Part shown: piece after piece, positions 1 through 6,715 of the stretch
Layout: each line of letters opens with the position of its first letter
Position numbering within the stretch: position 1 is the first letter of the stretch
Source: Ureibacillus thermophilus
Lineage (GTDB): Bacteria; Bacillota; Bacilli; Bacillales_A; Planococcaceae
DNA: 12,369 nt
Assembly: GCF_042657185.1 (NCBI RefSeq)
Contig: NZ_JBHSNN010000070.1
Strand: one strand, 5' to 3'
Made by a program: the position numbers and the translations under genes
Notes under the pieces: model-generated
What the model was told of the DNA's origin: nothing
What the model saw: only the letters and a program-made list of their open reading frames with translations
Database searches by the model: none

Positions 1-268
1 AACATTGTACTAGATGAACTAGATAAAGAATTGGAAAGAAGAGGACACAAATTCGTTCGATATGCGGATGAGTGTAACATTTACGTGAAAAGTAAACGAG
101 CAGGGCTTCGCACAATGGCAAGCGTATGAATGGGGAAATACTCGGAAGAGTTATTGGCGTATTTCAAATAGTCCATTATTACACAGAACCCTTGGTAACT
201 CCTATTGGAGAAACCAAGGGCTGAAAAGTCTTGAAGCTCGTTATGAAAACTTGTGTCAATCATCTTAA
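1..268 (+). pseudogene. Group II intron reverse transcriptase/maturase, decayed 3' remnant
   Basis: Frame 1 (1-129) reads as the palm region of an LtrA-type intron-encoded protein, with NIVLDELDKELERRG and then RYADECNIYVKSKRAG. It stops at TGA 127-129. Frame 2 (from about 113 to the TAA at 266-268) reads as the C-terminal maturase/HNH end of the same family: QAYEWGNTRKSYWRIS, SPLLHRTLGNSYW, GLKSLEARYE. The two segments are normally separated by roughly 150-200 residues, so an internal deletion plus frameshift is visible. The catalytic YADD motif reads YADE, which replaces an essential metal-binding Asp. The gene continues beyond the left window edge, so the N-terminal part cannot be judged. 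Function is almost certainly lost; any splicing would need a maturase from elsewhere. Confidence 0.85.
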
Positions 269-342
269 TTGAACCGCCGTATACGGAACCGTATGTACGG
301 TGGTGTGAGAGGACGGGAGTTAATCGCTCCCTCCTACTCGAT
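269..342 (+). ncRNA. Group II intron domains V and VI, 3' end of intron
   Basis: Directly after the maturase remnant, about 271-304 folds as a domain V hairpin: a CCGCCGTA arm and a TACGGTGG arm around a GGAACC-type loop. A CGC at 275-277 sits where the catalytic triad is expected. Domain VI follows at about 305-342: a GAGAGGA arm pairs with TCCTACTC, with GGGAG/CTCCC inside. A336 is a candidate bulged branch-point adenosine 7 nt from the predicted 3' splice site after ...CTCGAT (342). The CGC triad suggests a bacterial class C intron, but that assignment is tentative because domains I-IV lie outside the window. The ribozyme end looks intact although the encoded protein is broken. Confidence 0.75.
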
Positions 343-378
343 TTGGAAGAATAAAACATTGAGTGGGGATGAATAACT

Positions 379-836
379 ATTTAGTGCGGATAGGCTATTA
401 ATTAGTTTATATAGAAGAATGTTTGGTTCGGGTATCTCCTTAATTGGTGCGAATGGAATCTCATTTAGTGTGGATGCCCCTTCAATTAGTGCGTATGAAC
501 CCAATTAGTGCGTATGAACCCAATTAGTTCGGATACTCCTTTAATTGGTGCGAATGGAATCTCATTTAGTGTGGATGCCCCTTCTATTGGTGCGAATGGA
601 CACACATTTAGTTCGGATACTCCTTTAATTAGTGTGGATGGAATCTCAATTAGTTCGGATACCCCTTCAATTGGTGCGGATGGAACCTCAATTAGTTCGG
701 ATACCCCTTCAATTGGTGCGGATGGAACCTCAATTAGTTCGGATACCCCTTCAATTGGTGCGGATGGAACCTCATTTAGTTCGGATACTTCTTCAATGGG
801 TGCAGATGGACCTCTATTAGTTCGACTCCTCCTAAA
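379..836. repeat. Minisatellite of 21-bp units forming a 42-bp higher-order repeat
   Basis: Units with the core ATTRGTKCGGAT recur every 21 bp from 523 to about 836 (15 units). Two alternating subtypes, attagttcggata... and attggtgcggatgga..., make a 42-bp super-unit. Three copies of the 42-mer are identical (649-690, 691-732, 733-774). Divergence rises towards both edges, and degenerate units extend left to about 379. At 485-522 two perfect 19-bp units (attagtgcgtatgaaccca) break the 21-bp phase. Because 21 is a multiple of three, long open frames arise by default in more than one frame. The longest (508-885, GTG start inside a repeat unit, 14-residue period) has no ribosome binding site, so I do not call it a gene. 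Function unknown. Confidence 0.85.
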
Positions 837-854
837 TACTTTTCAAGTCATTAG

Positions 855-895
855 AAAAAGACTGCTAGAAAGATCACCTTTCTAACAGTCTTTTT
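855..895. terminator. Bidirectional rho-independent terminator
   Basis: The arm AAAAAGACTGCTAGAAAG (855-872) pairs with CTTTCTAACAGTCTTTTT (878-895) with a single C/A mismatch and a loop of about 5 nt. There are A's on the left and T's on the right, so it can stop transcription in both directions. Its most evident client is the minus-strand catabolic operon ending at 1003. Confidence 0.8.
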
Positions 896-1002
896 AAAAT
901 GTGGTGAGGGAATAATATAATTATAGGGAATTGCATTGCCTATCAAAAATAATTCTTTTCTTAATATACCTCTCTATTTATATCAAGAAGGGGATTTATC
1001 TG

Positions 1003-1902
1003 TTAAGAATGTTTTTCTGTCGCATTATTCAAGATATCAATTAATGTTGAATAATGTTCTGGAGCTTGGTTATTTAAAATTTCTCGTACTTTTAAATCCA
1101 CAAGCATCTGCAATTTTTCTTTAATTGCTTTAGACATAGTTGCATCTACATTTAACATTTCAAGGGTACTGATGACTTCGCTCATTTCAGAAACGCGGCG
1201 CTCTACATGTATGGATGTACGGTTCAATAATAAATTGGCCGTTTCTTCCAAAGGGCGTTTTGTCACAGAATTATTAAGCGACTCCAGCACGATGTCAGAT
1301 ACTCCATAGATGCTGCTAGATTGAATCGTTTCAATGAGCAGCGCGGAAAAACCTTTCATGAAAATGCTTCTAAACATTTTTATGGCTGATGAACTGCCGG
1401 CTTTTTCGCTAATAAAAGTAACCTTCATATTATACGAAGAAGCAAATTCTTCAAAAACTTTTGCTCCTGTACCGCTGATAAACATCGGCACTTGGTGCTT
1501 CCATAACGGCACGCTGTCCATTACCGCCACATCAACAAAGGCTGCACCAGTATTTTCTAAAACTTCTGCAATTGCTTCCTTCACCATAGGGGAGGAAGCA
1601 TTGATGTCAATATATACATGCTTTTCTGTCAAATAAGGAGCCACTTCCTTTGCTATCGGAAGCGCCACTTTAGCACTAGTTGCACAAAACACATAATTGC
1701 TTTTTTCCATTAACTCTTTCAAAGAATTCACCAATTCAACACCATTTTCTTTAGCCCGTTGTTGGATGACGGCGCCTAAAGATGGATGATTGGCATTGAC
1801 ATCAAACGCATAAATGGATTCAATTCCTTCTTGTTTTAATCCTTGGGAAATCAAGTAGGCAGCTTCGCCATATCCAATAAAACCGACGGATGGTGTTGTC
1901 AT
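1003..1902 (-). CDS. NAD(P)-dependent dehydrogenase, 6-phosphogluconate/3-hydroxyacid dehydrogenase superfamily with DUF1932-type C-terminus
   Basis: A 299-residue cytoplasmic oxidoreductase. Residues 1-165 form a Rossmann domain with the dinucleotide motif GFIGYGEAA (7-15) and an INASSP segment (100-105) at the position of the superfamily's substrate-binding DxSS-like motif. K175 (in GSSSAIKMF) is the expected catalytic lysine. The helical C-terminal part resembles DUF1932. I place the start at the ATG at 1902, because an upstream in-frame TTG lies within the sequence TTGGAGGAAGAAAAAATG that supplies the SD (GGAGG, 8 nt spacing). It is the last gene of a three-gene operon, 27 bp after the aldolase gene. 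Family members oxidise or reduce hydroxyacids. The substrate here is unknown; an intermediate of the neighbouring ring-cleavage pathway is the contextual guess. It is not homologous to LigC, the usual CHMS dehydrogenase. Confidence 0.88.
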   Translation of the reverse strand: MTTPSVGFIGYGEAAYLISQGLKQEGIESIYAFDVNANHPSLGAVIQQRAKENGVELVNSLKELMEKSNYVFCATSAKVALPIAKEVAPYLTEKHVYIDINASSPMVKEAIAEVLENTGAAFVDVAVMDSVPLWKHQVPMFISGTGAKVFEEFASSYNMKVTFISEKAGSSSAIKMFRSIFMKGFSALLIETIQSSSIYGVSDIVLESLNNSVTKRPLEETANLLLNRTSIHVERRVSEMSEVISTLEMLNVDATMSKAIKEKLQMLVDLKVREILNNQAPEHYSTLIDILNNATEKHS

Positions 1903-1929
1903 TTTTTCTTCCTCCAATAAAACTTAAGA

Positions 1930-2625
1930 TTATTTGACATCGTGAATATGATCGTAATATATTACATTTTCTTTTTGAAGTACTTCTCTCAATTGATAGA
2001 AATCTAGGCTTAATTCACCCTTAGCAATTTTTTCTTTTGTACCTTGTTCTTTTTCAATTCGTTTTTGCGTTGCTTCTAATGTGGAATCAATATCTTCTTT
2101 TTTCACAACGACAACGCCATCATCATCCGCCAAAATAATATCACCTGGATTTACTTCTACTCCGCCACAGATGGCAGGTGCATTCACCCAGCCGCCGCGA
2201 TTTTTTGTTGTACCTTCTGAGTAAACGGATTTTGACCAGACAGGGAATTCTAATTCACGAATGGCTCTTAAATCGCGAATGCCAGCTTCAATAATAAGCC
2301 CTTGTACACCGCGGTACATTAATGCGCGTACAATCAATTCCCCGATCATGCCAGAAACACTTTCGCCTATAGTGGAAACGACTAAAATATCGCCAGGTTT
2401 GCACACTTCAATGGCAGCATGAATCATCAAGTTGTCGCCTGCTGGACAAGTTACAGTAACAGCAGGGCCGCAAATCGTTTTGCCATATTGAACAGGTTTA
2501 ATGGAATGATGGAATAATCCTTGTTTTCCTTGTGCTTCGTATACAGTGGAAACATCAAATTCTTTAAAGGTTTCAATGATTTTTCTAGAAGGGCGTTCAA
2601 AATCTTTTATCACATATTTTTGCAT
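1930..2625 (-). CDS. RraA-like aldolase, probable 4-carboxy-4-hydroxy-2-oxoadipate (CHA/HMG) aldolase
   Basis: A 231-residue RraA/HMG-aldolase family protein. It carries the class II pyruvate-aldolase signature: E96, then 20 residues, then R117-D118 (GIRDLRAI). It also has the PAGDNLMIHAA segment (61-71) and DDDGVVVV (167-174). These features match CHA aldolases such as LigK and GalC, which split CHA into pyruvate and oxaloacetate with a divalent metal, rather than the RNase E inhibitor RraA, which is shorter; the extra C-terminal tail of about 50 residues fits the aldolases. Translation is coupled to the upstream gene through a TAATG stop/start overlap, with a GGAGAGGAG site inside the preceding gene. 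Its neighbour is the enzyme class that makes its substrate, which strengthens the assignment. The exact substrate remains inferred. Confidence 0.87.
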   Translation of the reverse strand: MQKYVIKDFERPSRKIIETFKEFDVSTVYEAQGKQGLFHHSIKPVQYGKTICGPAVTVTCPAGDNLMIHAAIEVCKPGDILVVSTIGESVSGMIGELIVRALMYRGVQGLIIEAGIRDLRAIRELEFPVWSKSVYSEGTTKNRGGWVNAPAICGGVEVNPGDIILADDDGVVVVKKEDIDSTLEATQKRIEKEQGTKEKIAKGELSLDFYQLREVLQKENVIYYDHIHDVK

Positions 2626-3350
2626 TAAATTAGCTCCTCTCCGACTAATGGGAAGAATCGGTAGAATGCTTCCGCATATTTATATTGATTCTTTCCGGAG
2701 CAGCGGCGAGCATGGTTGCCACGTAAAGCTGCTTTTGCTGCATAGTAATCAATTAAGTGTTTTTGAGCTTTGAAGCAATTCATGGCTGCTAGTTTTTGTT
2801 CATAAGTGTCTGTAATATCAACGATTACATCTGGTTTAAAGTCGCTGATTTCAGATTGATGAGGTTCAAAACCGAATAATTTTGCTTGCTTAATGCATGG
2901 CAAGTCCACATCGCGAACCCCGTTTGATGTAGCTAAAACGGATGTTTCAAAGACGAAGCGGGATACTGTTTCATGGTCTGGATTGAACGCATCTTTAGGA
3001 CCGTGGGAAAGAATGATGTCCGGACGCACTTCGCGAATTTTTTGAAGCAATTGCAATGTACGTTCAGGTGTAATTTCCATATGGTAGTCTTCATAATCCC
3101 AAATTTCGTAATTTGTTACGCCTAGATGTTTTGCAGCTGCTTCGATTTCAGCTCTGCGAACGGCTTTAACATTTTCTAAAGTTTGCCCTTCAATATTCCA
3201 AAGGTCATTGGATTCACCGCGGGCACCGAAACTTAAAATAATTAATGTTACATTTGCACCTTCTTTTACATATTTGGCGATTGTACCTCCCGCACGCCAA
3301 ATGAAATCTCCTGCATGTGCACTAACAACTAATAAATTTTTGTTTTTCAT
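2625..3350 (-). CDS. PIG-L family zinc enzyme, probable 4-oxalomesaconate hydratase (GalB-like)
   Basis: A 241-residue member of the PIG-L/LmbE fold. The N-terminal LLVVSAHAGDFIWRAGG closely follows, from memory, Pseudomonas GalB (LLVVSAHSADFVWRAGG) and differs from the usual AHPDD of deacetylases. Probable zinc ligands are H12, D15 and H126 (NPDHETV). FGARGES (41-47), LSHGPKD (114-120) and FEPHQSE (161-167) are also GalB-like. GalB hydrates 4-oxalomesaconate to 4-carboxy-4-hydroxy-2-oxoadipate in gallate degradation. The start is ATG after GGGGAG at 6 nt spacing. It is the first gene of the minus-strand operon, with a consensus promoter and a regulator site upstream. The operon order hydratase-aldolase supports the function. 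A PIG-L deacetylase acting on another substrate is the alternative. Confidence 0.85.
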   Translation of the reverse strand: MKNKNLLVVSAHAGDFIWRAGGTIAKYVKEGANVTLIILSFGARGESNDLWNIEGQTLENVKAVRRAEIEAAAKHLGVTNYEIWDYEDYHMEITPERTLQLLQKIREVRPDIILSHGPKDAFNPDHETVSRFVFETSVLATSNGVRDVDLPCIKQAKLFGFEPHQSEISDFKPDVIVDITDTYEQKLAAMNCFKAQKHLIDYYAAKAALRGNHARRCSGKNQYKYAEAFYRFFPLVGEELI

Positions 3351-3376
3351 TTTCTACTCCCCTTATTATGAACATT

Positions 3377-3430
3377 ATTGTTAAACAATCTTGTTGATAG
3401 AATTATAATCTCTGTTGAATTTTCTGTCAA
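3377..3430 (-). promoter_or_regulatory. Sigma-A promoter and palindromic operator of the PIG-L operon (site 1)
   Basis: On the minus strand: -35 TTGACA (3430-3425), 17-bp spacer, -10 TATAAT (3407-3402), then 12 bp and the perfect palindrome ATTGTTTAACAAT (3389-3377). Both hexamers match consensus exactly. The expected transcription start is near 3395, so a bound repressor would block promoter clearance. The strength of the core promoter suggests control by repression. Confidence 0.85.
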
Positions 3431-3443
3431 TAGTGAAAACGAG

Positions 3444-3478
3444 AAATAAAAAATACTGTCCAGAAAAATCTGGACAGT
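3444..3478 (-). terminator. Rho-independent terminator of the GntR regulator gene
   Basis: Perfect 10-bp stem ACTGTCCAGA / TCTGGACAGT (3455-3464 and 3469-3478) with an AAAA loop. Read on the minus strand it is followed by a U-rich tract (complement of 3444-3454). It lies just after the regulator stop codon and upstream of the PIG-L promoter, insulating the two units. Confidence 0.88.
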
Positions 3479-3483
3479 TTATG

Positions 3484-4125
3484 CTACATTAAGAAATTAT
3501 GGTTTTCTTCAATGACTTTTCGAATATTGGCAATATGTGTACGTATCGCTTTTTTCGCTGCTTCTGGATCTCGATTTTTAAGCGCTTCAAGAATTGCTTT
3601 ATGTTCATTGTAAGAATCAACATTACGTCCTGGAACAAGAATTGTGCGGAGGTGGTATTTCATTAATTGCGCTTTGATCATATTGACCATTTCAACGGCT
3701 TGTTGATTGGAGCAAGCTTCATAAATAATTTTATGAAACTCTTTATTTAGGGAGGAGTAATCATCAAACTTTCCTTCATTTAAATAAATTCCCATTTGTT
3801 CATGAATGGTTTCTAATTTTTGAATAGCTTCATCGCTTAAACGAAGGGTTGAACTGTTGATGATCAGTTCTTCCAATGCTTCCCTGATTTCAAAGTAATT
3901 CAGCACTTCCTCCAAAGTATATGCTTTAACGGTTGCTCCCTTGTTTTCTTCGGTTTGAACAAGATGTTCTTGTTCAAGCTTCAATAATGCTTTTTTAATT
4001 GTATTTCGACTGACACCTATTTCTTTTGCTAGGTCACTTTCGTTTAATTTTTGGGAAGGAAGGAAAGTCCCATTTAATATCCTTTCTTTAATATACTCAT
4101 AAGCTAAATCCATAGGTCTCTTCAT
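3484..4125 (-). CDS. GntR family transcriptional regulator, FadR/FCD subfamily
   Basis: A 213-residue one-component regulator. Residues 5-70 form the GntR winged helix-turn-helix (SDLAKEIGVSRNTIKKALLKLE). Residues 75-205 form an FCD ligand-binding domain with candidate metal-binding histidines H131 (EFHKIIYEA), H175 (YNEHKAI) and H197 (RTHIANI). FCD regulators usually bind carboxylic acids. The start at 4125 is preferred because AAAGGATG precedes that ATG by about 8 nt. A longer frame reaching 4176 has no SD, and using it would place the -10 box and the operator inside the coding sequence. It is divergent from the dioxygenase gene and has a near-palindromic operator in its own leader, implying autoregulation. 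It probably controls all five units carrying the motif. Confidence 0.93.
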   Translation of the reverse strand: MKRPMDLAYEYIKERILNGTFLPSQKLNESDLAKEIGVSRNTIKKALLKLEQEHLVQTEENKGATVKAYTLEEVLNYFEIREALEELIINSSTLRLSDEAIQKLETIHEQMGIYLNEGKFDDYSSLNKEFHKIIYEACSNQQAVEMVNMIKAQLMKYHLRTILVPGRNVDSYNEHKAILEALKNRDPEAAKKAIRTHIANIRKVIEENHNFLM

Positions 4126-4148
4126 AACTAAAACATCCTTTGATATTT

Positions 4149-4193
4149 TTTGTTGAACAATATTATTATACATCATATCACGAAAGATGTGGT
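4149..4193 (-). promoter_or_regulatory. GntR gene promoter and operator (site 2)
   Basis: On the minus strand, TATAAT (4170-4165) is followed after 3 bp by ATTGTTCAACAAA (4161-4149), 12 of 13 positions of the palindrome. The -35 region, 17 bp upstream (4193-4188), is poor (ACCACA), which fits weak, autoregulated expression of a regulator. Promoter assignment rests on the -10 box and the operator. Confidence 0.65.
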
Positions 4194-4267
4194 ATATCTA
4201 TCTGTGGATATAATGGGTAAAATTTGAATAATTTTTCGAAAATTCGATGAATAAAAAGTAAACGATG

Positions 4268-4312
4268 TTGACATTGGGTAATCATAATTGTAGTATATAA
4301 TTGTTAAACAAA
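4268..4312 (+). promoter_or_regulatory. Dioxygenase gene promoter and operator (site 3)
   Basis: Plus strand: TTGACA (4268-4273), 17-bp spacer, TAGTAT (4291-4296), 3 bp, then ATTGTTAAACAAA (4300-4312), 12 of 13 palindrome positions. The operator covers the predicted start of transcription near 4303. The 3-bp gap equals that at the divergent GntR promoter. Confidence 0.78.
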
Positions 4313-4340
4313 AATGATAATCATCGAGGGAGGAGTTATG

Positions 4341-5312
4341 ATGGTTCAACAAAGGGAGTTAGATTTTGATGTTGCGCATTTAGGGCACGTAGAACTTCTT
4401 ACCCCAAAATTCCAAGAAAGCGTTGAATTTTTTACAAACATTTTAGGGATGGAAGAAGTTTATCGTGAAAATCAATCCGCATATTTGCGCTGTTGGGGTG
4501 ATTATGAAGAATATTCTATTAAATTAACCGAATCGAATCAAGCTGGGGTAGGGCATACGGCACTTCGCATGATGAGTCCGGAAGCCCTTGAGAGAAAAGC
4601 AAAAGCCATTGAAGCAACTGGCCAAGGCATTGGTTGGATTGAAGGAGACAAAGGTCACGGAAAAGCATATCGCTATTATGGAATGGACGGCCATGTAATG
4701 GAGCTATACTACGAATCCAACAAATATAAAGCTCCAGATCATTTGAAGCCTACATTAAAAAATCAACCTCAAAAGTTCACAGGAAAAGGGGCAGAGGTAA
4801 AGACACTGGACCATATCAACTTCTTGTCATCCAATCCTGAACGGGATGGAAAATTTGCAGAAGAAGTTCTTGGTTTGCGCCTTTCAGAGCAAATCGTATT
4901 AGATAATGGCAAAAAAGCTGCAGTTTGGTATCGAGCTACGAATAAATCTTATGATATCGTTTATACACAAGACCATACGCCAGCCAATGGACGTTTACAC
5001 CATATTGCATTTGCGGTTGATACAAATGAAACAATTTGGCGTGCAGCGAACTTTTTTGTGGACCATGGTGTCAATATTGAATTTGCTCCAAGCAAACACG
5101 CGATTAACCAAACATACTTTGTGTATGTCATTGAACCAGGAGGAAATCGCATTGAATTGTGCAGTGGCGGTTATTTAATTTTTGCGCCGGACTTTGAACC
5201 AATCACTTGGACTGAAGCAGACCGTAAACGAGGCCAAGCATGGGGGAATAAAACGGTTGAGACATTCCATACATATGGAACTCCGGTGGTAGATGTAGAA
5301 AAGGTAAAATAA
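4341..5312 (+). CDS. Type I (VOC-fold) extradiol ring-cleavage dioxygenase, catechol 2,3-dioxygenase family
   Basis: A 323-residue two-domain vicinal oxygen chelate protein. The C-terminal catalytic domain has the complete Fe(II) triad: H158 (LDHINF), H221 (RLHHIAF) and E272 (NRIEL). The active-site H253 and Y262 lie in a signature-like stretch (KHAINQTYF...YVIEPGGNRIE). The N-terminal domain (HLGHVELLTP) is the non-metal copy. It resembles single-gene catechol 2,3-dioxygenases with the GYLIFxP...TWTE C-terminus. It cleaves a catecholic (or aminophenolic) ring next to the hydroxyl pair using O2. The start is at the second of two adjacent ATGs, 7 nt after GGAGG (GAGGGAGGAG at 4326-4335); 4338 is possible. 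Its own promoter and operator lie upstream and a terminator follows. Neighbouring genes suggest a carboxylated substrate, which would be unusual for this family. Confidence 0.9.
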   Translation: MVQQRELDFDVAHLGHVELLTPKFQESVEFFTNILGMEEVYRENQSAYLRCWGDYEEYSIKLTESNQAGVGHTALRMMSPEALERKAKAIEATGQGIGWIEGDKGHGKAYRYYGMDGHVMELYYESNKYKAPDHLKPTLKNQPQKFTGKGAEVKTLDHINFLSSNPERDGKFAEEVLGLRLSEQIVLDNGKKAAVWYRATNKSYDIVYTQDHTPANGRLHHIAFAVDTNETIWRAANFFVDHGVNIEFAPSKHAINQTYFVYVIEPGGNRIELCSGGYLIFAPDFEPITWTEADRKRGQAWGNKTVETFHTYGTPVVDVEKVK

Positions 5313-5325
5313 AGAGATTTTGATT

Positions 5326-5360
5326 AAAGTGCGAACATTTTATACAGTCCGCACTTTTTT
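5326..5360 (+). terminator. Rho-independent terminator after the dioxygenase gene
   Basis: Stem AAAGTGCG / CGCACTTT (5326-5333 and 5350-5357) with possible AC/GT extension and a loop of about 12-16 nt, followed by a T run reaching 5360. It begins 14 bp after the stop codon. Confidence 0.8.
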
Positions 5361-5379
5361 ATTTTGCCAATTAAAGCAC

Positions 5380-5409
5380 AAAAAATAAGGAGTTACAACT
5401 AACTCCTTA
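5380..5409 (-). terminator. Rho-independent terminator of the TRAP transporter operon
   Basis: Perfect 10-bp stem TAAGGAGTTA / TAACTCCTTA (5386-5395 and 5400-5409) with loop CAAC. On the minus strand it is followed by six U's (complement of 5380-5385). It separates the convergent dioxygenase and TRAP units. Confidence 0.85.
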
Positions 5410-5434
5410 CTTTCAAATAAGTTTTTTATCTATT

Positions 5435-6712
5435 CTATTGTTTAAATATACTTGGCAGCCAAGTAGTTAAAGGAGGGATGTATGTGAGCAATGCCAATAC
5501 AATAATCGCTACAATTACAAACGGAACAATGGAACGGATTAAGCTCTCCATTCGCACATTTCCGACGCTGGATGCGATGAATAAACCGGCTCCAACCGGT
5601 GGCGTTAAAATTCCAATTGTCGCGTTTAAACAAATAATTACACCAAAGTGTACTGGATCGATTCCGTATGAATATACAAGCGGCGATAAAATAGGTAGCA
5701 AGATTACCATTACAGCCATTTCATCTAAGAATATGCCGGTAATTAATAGGAACAGGTTCACTAATAATAAGAATATGTAAGGACTATCTGTAAAGTCAGC
5801 AATCGCTTTCACAATCATTTGCGGAATCTGTTCAAAGGCTAATACCCAGCTGAATAAGTTTGCCATAGACAGCAACATCGTTACAACAGCTGTTGAAATT
5901 GCTGCATTGACAAAAATTTTTGGAAAGTGGGATAGTTTTAAATCTCTGTAAACAAACATTCCAACTAGAATCGCAATAACGCAGGCAATGGCAGCAGATT
6001 CAGTGGCTGTAAATACACCGGATAAAATGCCTACAATAATCGTTAAAGGAACAAGAAAAGCAGGAAAAATTTTTACAAAACTTGTAACCACATCTTTAAA
6101 TGCAGCTTTATCAGATTTTGGAAAGTTATGTTTAAATCCTAATAACGCAATGGTAATAATGAGCGCACCTGCCAAAAGAATACCAGGGATAACCCCCGCA
6201 ATAAACATATCATTAATGGAGACGCTCATGCTTACGCCGTAGATAATAAATAACATACTTGGCGGAATAATTGGACCTAAAAGTGCCGCAGATGCTGTTG
6301 TTGCTGCTGCAAAAGAACGGCTGTATCCGGCTTTTTCCATTTCAGGAATCATAATTCGGCTCATCATAGCTGTTTGAGCAGTTGCAGAACCGATGATGGA
6401 TGCTAAAAACATATTGGCGATGACATTTACATAAGCAAGACCGCCTTTGAAATGGCCAACCGCCTTTCTTGCAAAATCAATAAGTCGTACTGTAATACCG
6501 GAAGAGTTCATGAGTTCTCCCGCCAGCATAAAGAGTGGAATAGCCAATAAACTAAAACTAGCAACCCCAGAATAAAGGGTTTGTGAGACATTGGCAAATA
6601 AACCGTACTGTGTTGTTACAATCATATAGGCAATACTAACAATACCTAGTATGAGTGCAATAGGAACCCTCATCAAAAGCAAAATGATAAAAATCAATAA
6701 AGCAACGAACAT
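5435..6712 (-). CDS. dctM: TRAP transporter large permease subunit (DctM family)
   Basis: A 425-residue, strongly hydrophobic membrane protein of normal DctM length, with about 12 predicted membrane segments. Family motifs are GPIIPPS (146-152) and GILTPPVGAG (368-377, with TPPVG at 370-374), which sit at the re-entrant substrate/Na+ sites of the two scaffold repeats. It forms the secondary-transport channel that uses a sodium gradient with the small permease and takes substrate from the extracytoplasmic binding protein. The start is ATG with GGAGG 11 nt upstream, 3 bp after the DctQ stop codon, so the two are cotranscribed. TRAP systems of this type import organic acids such as C4-dicarboxylates, 2-oxoacids and aromatic acids. 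The regulon context suggests the substrate of the ring-cleavage pathway, but that is inference. Confidence 0.94.
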   Translation of the reverse strand: MFVALLIFIILLLMRVPIALILGIVSIAYMIVTTQYGLFANVSQTLYSGVASFSLLAIPLFMLAGELMNSSGITVRLIDFARKAVGHFKGGLAYVNVIANMFLASIIGSATAQTAMMSRIMIPEMEKAGYSRSFAAATTASAALLGPIIPPSMLFIIYGVSMSVSINDMFIAGVIPGILLAGALIITIALLGFKHNFPKSDKAAFKDVVTSFVKIFPAFLVPLTIIVGILSGVFTATESAAIACVIAILVGMFVYRDLKLSHFPKIFVNAAISTAVVTMLLSMANLFSWVLAFEQIPQMIVKAIADFTDSPYIFLLLVNLFLLITGIFLDEMAVMVILLPILSPLVYSYGIDPVHFGVIICLNATIGILTPPVGAGLFIASSVGNVRMESLIRSIVPFVIVAIIVLALLTYIPPLTTWLPSIFKQ

Positions 6713-6715
6713 GGT

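Noticed and set aside
81..359. Minus-strand frame of 92 codons across the intron remnant
   Set aside because: It is antisense to the recognisable maturase remnant and domain V/VI and resembles no family.
379..836. CRISPR array
   Set aside because: The units are contiguous tandem repeats of 21 bp without unique spacers, and no cas genes are present.
508..885. Open frame of 125 codons with a 14-residue repeat
   Set aside because: It starts with GTG inside a repeat unit, has no ribosome binding site, and its openness follows from the 21-bp period. A second frame across the same repeat is open too. Treated as minisatellite.
936..1124. Plus-strand frame of 62 codons
   Set aside because: It overlaps the C-terminus of the dehydrogenase gene antisense, starts without an SD and has no recognisable features.
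4126..4176. 17-residue N-terminal extension of the GntR regulator
   Set aside because: No SD precedes the upstream ATGs, and the stretch contains the -10 region and operator. The ATG at 4125 has AAAGGATG at proper spacing.
5437..5449. ATTGTTTAAATAT, an 11 of 13 match to the operator palindrome
   Set aside because: It lies over the last codons of dctM (…FKQ stop), has no promoter next to it and breaks the conserved right half. Chance match.
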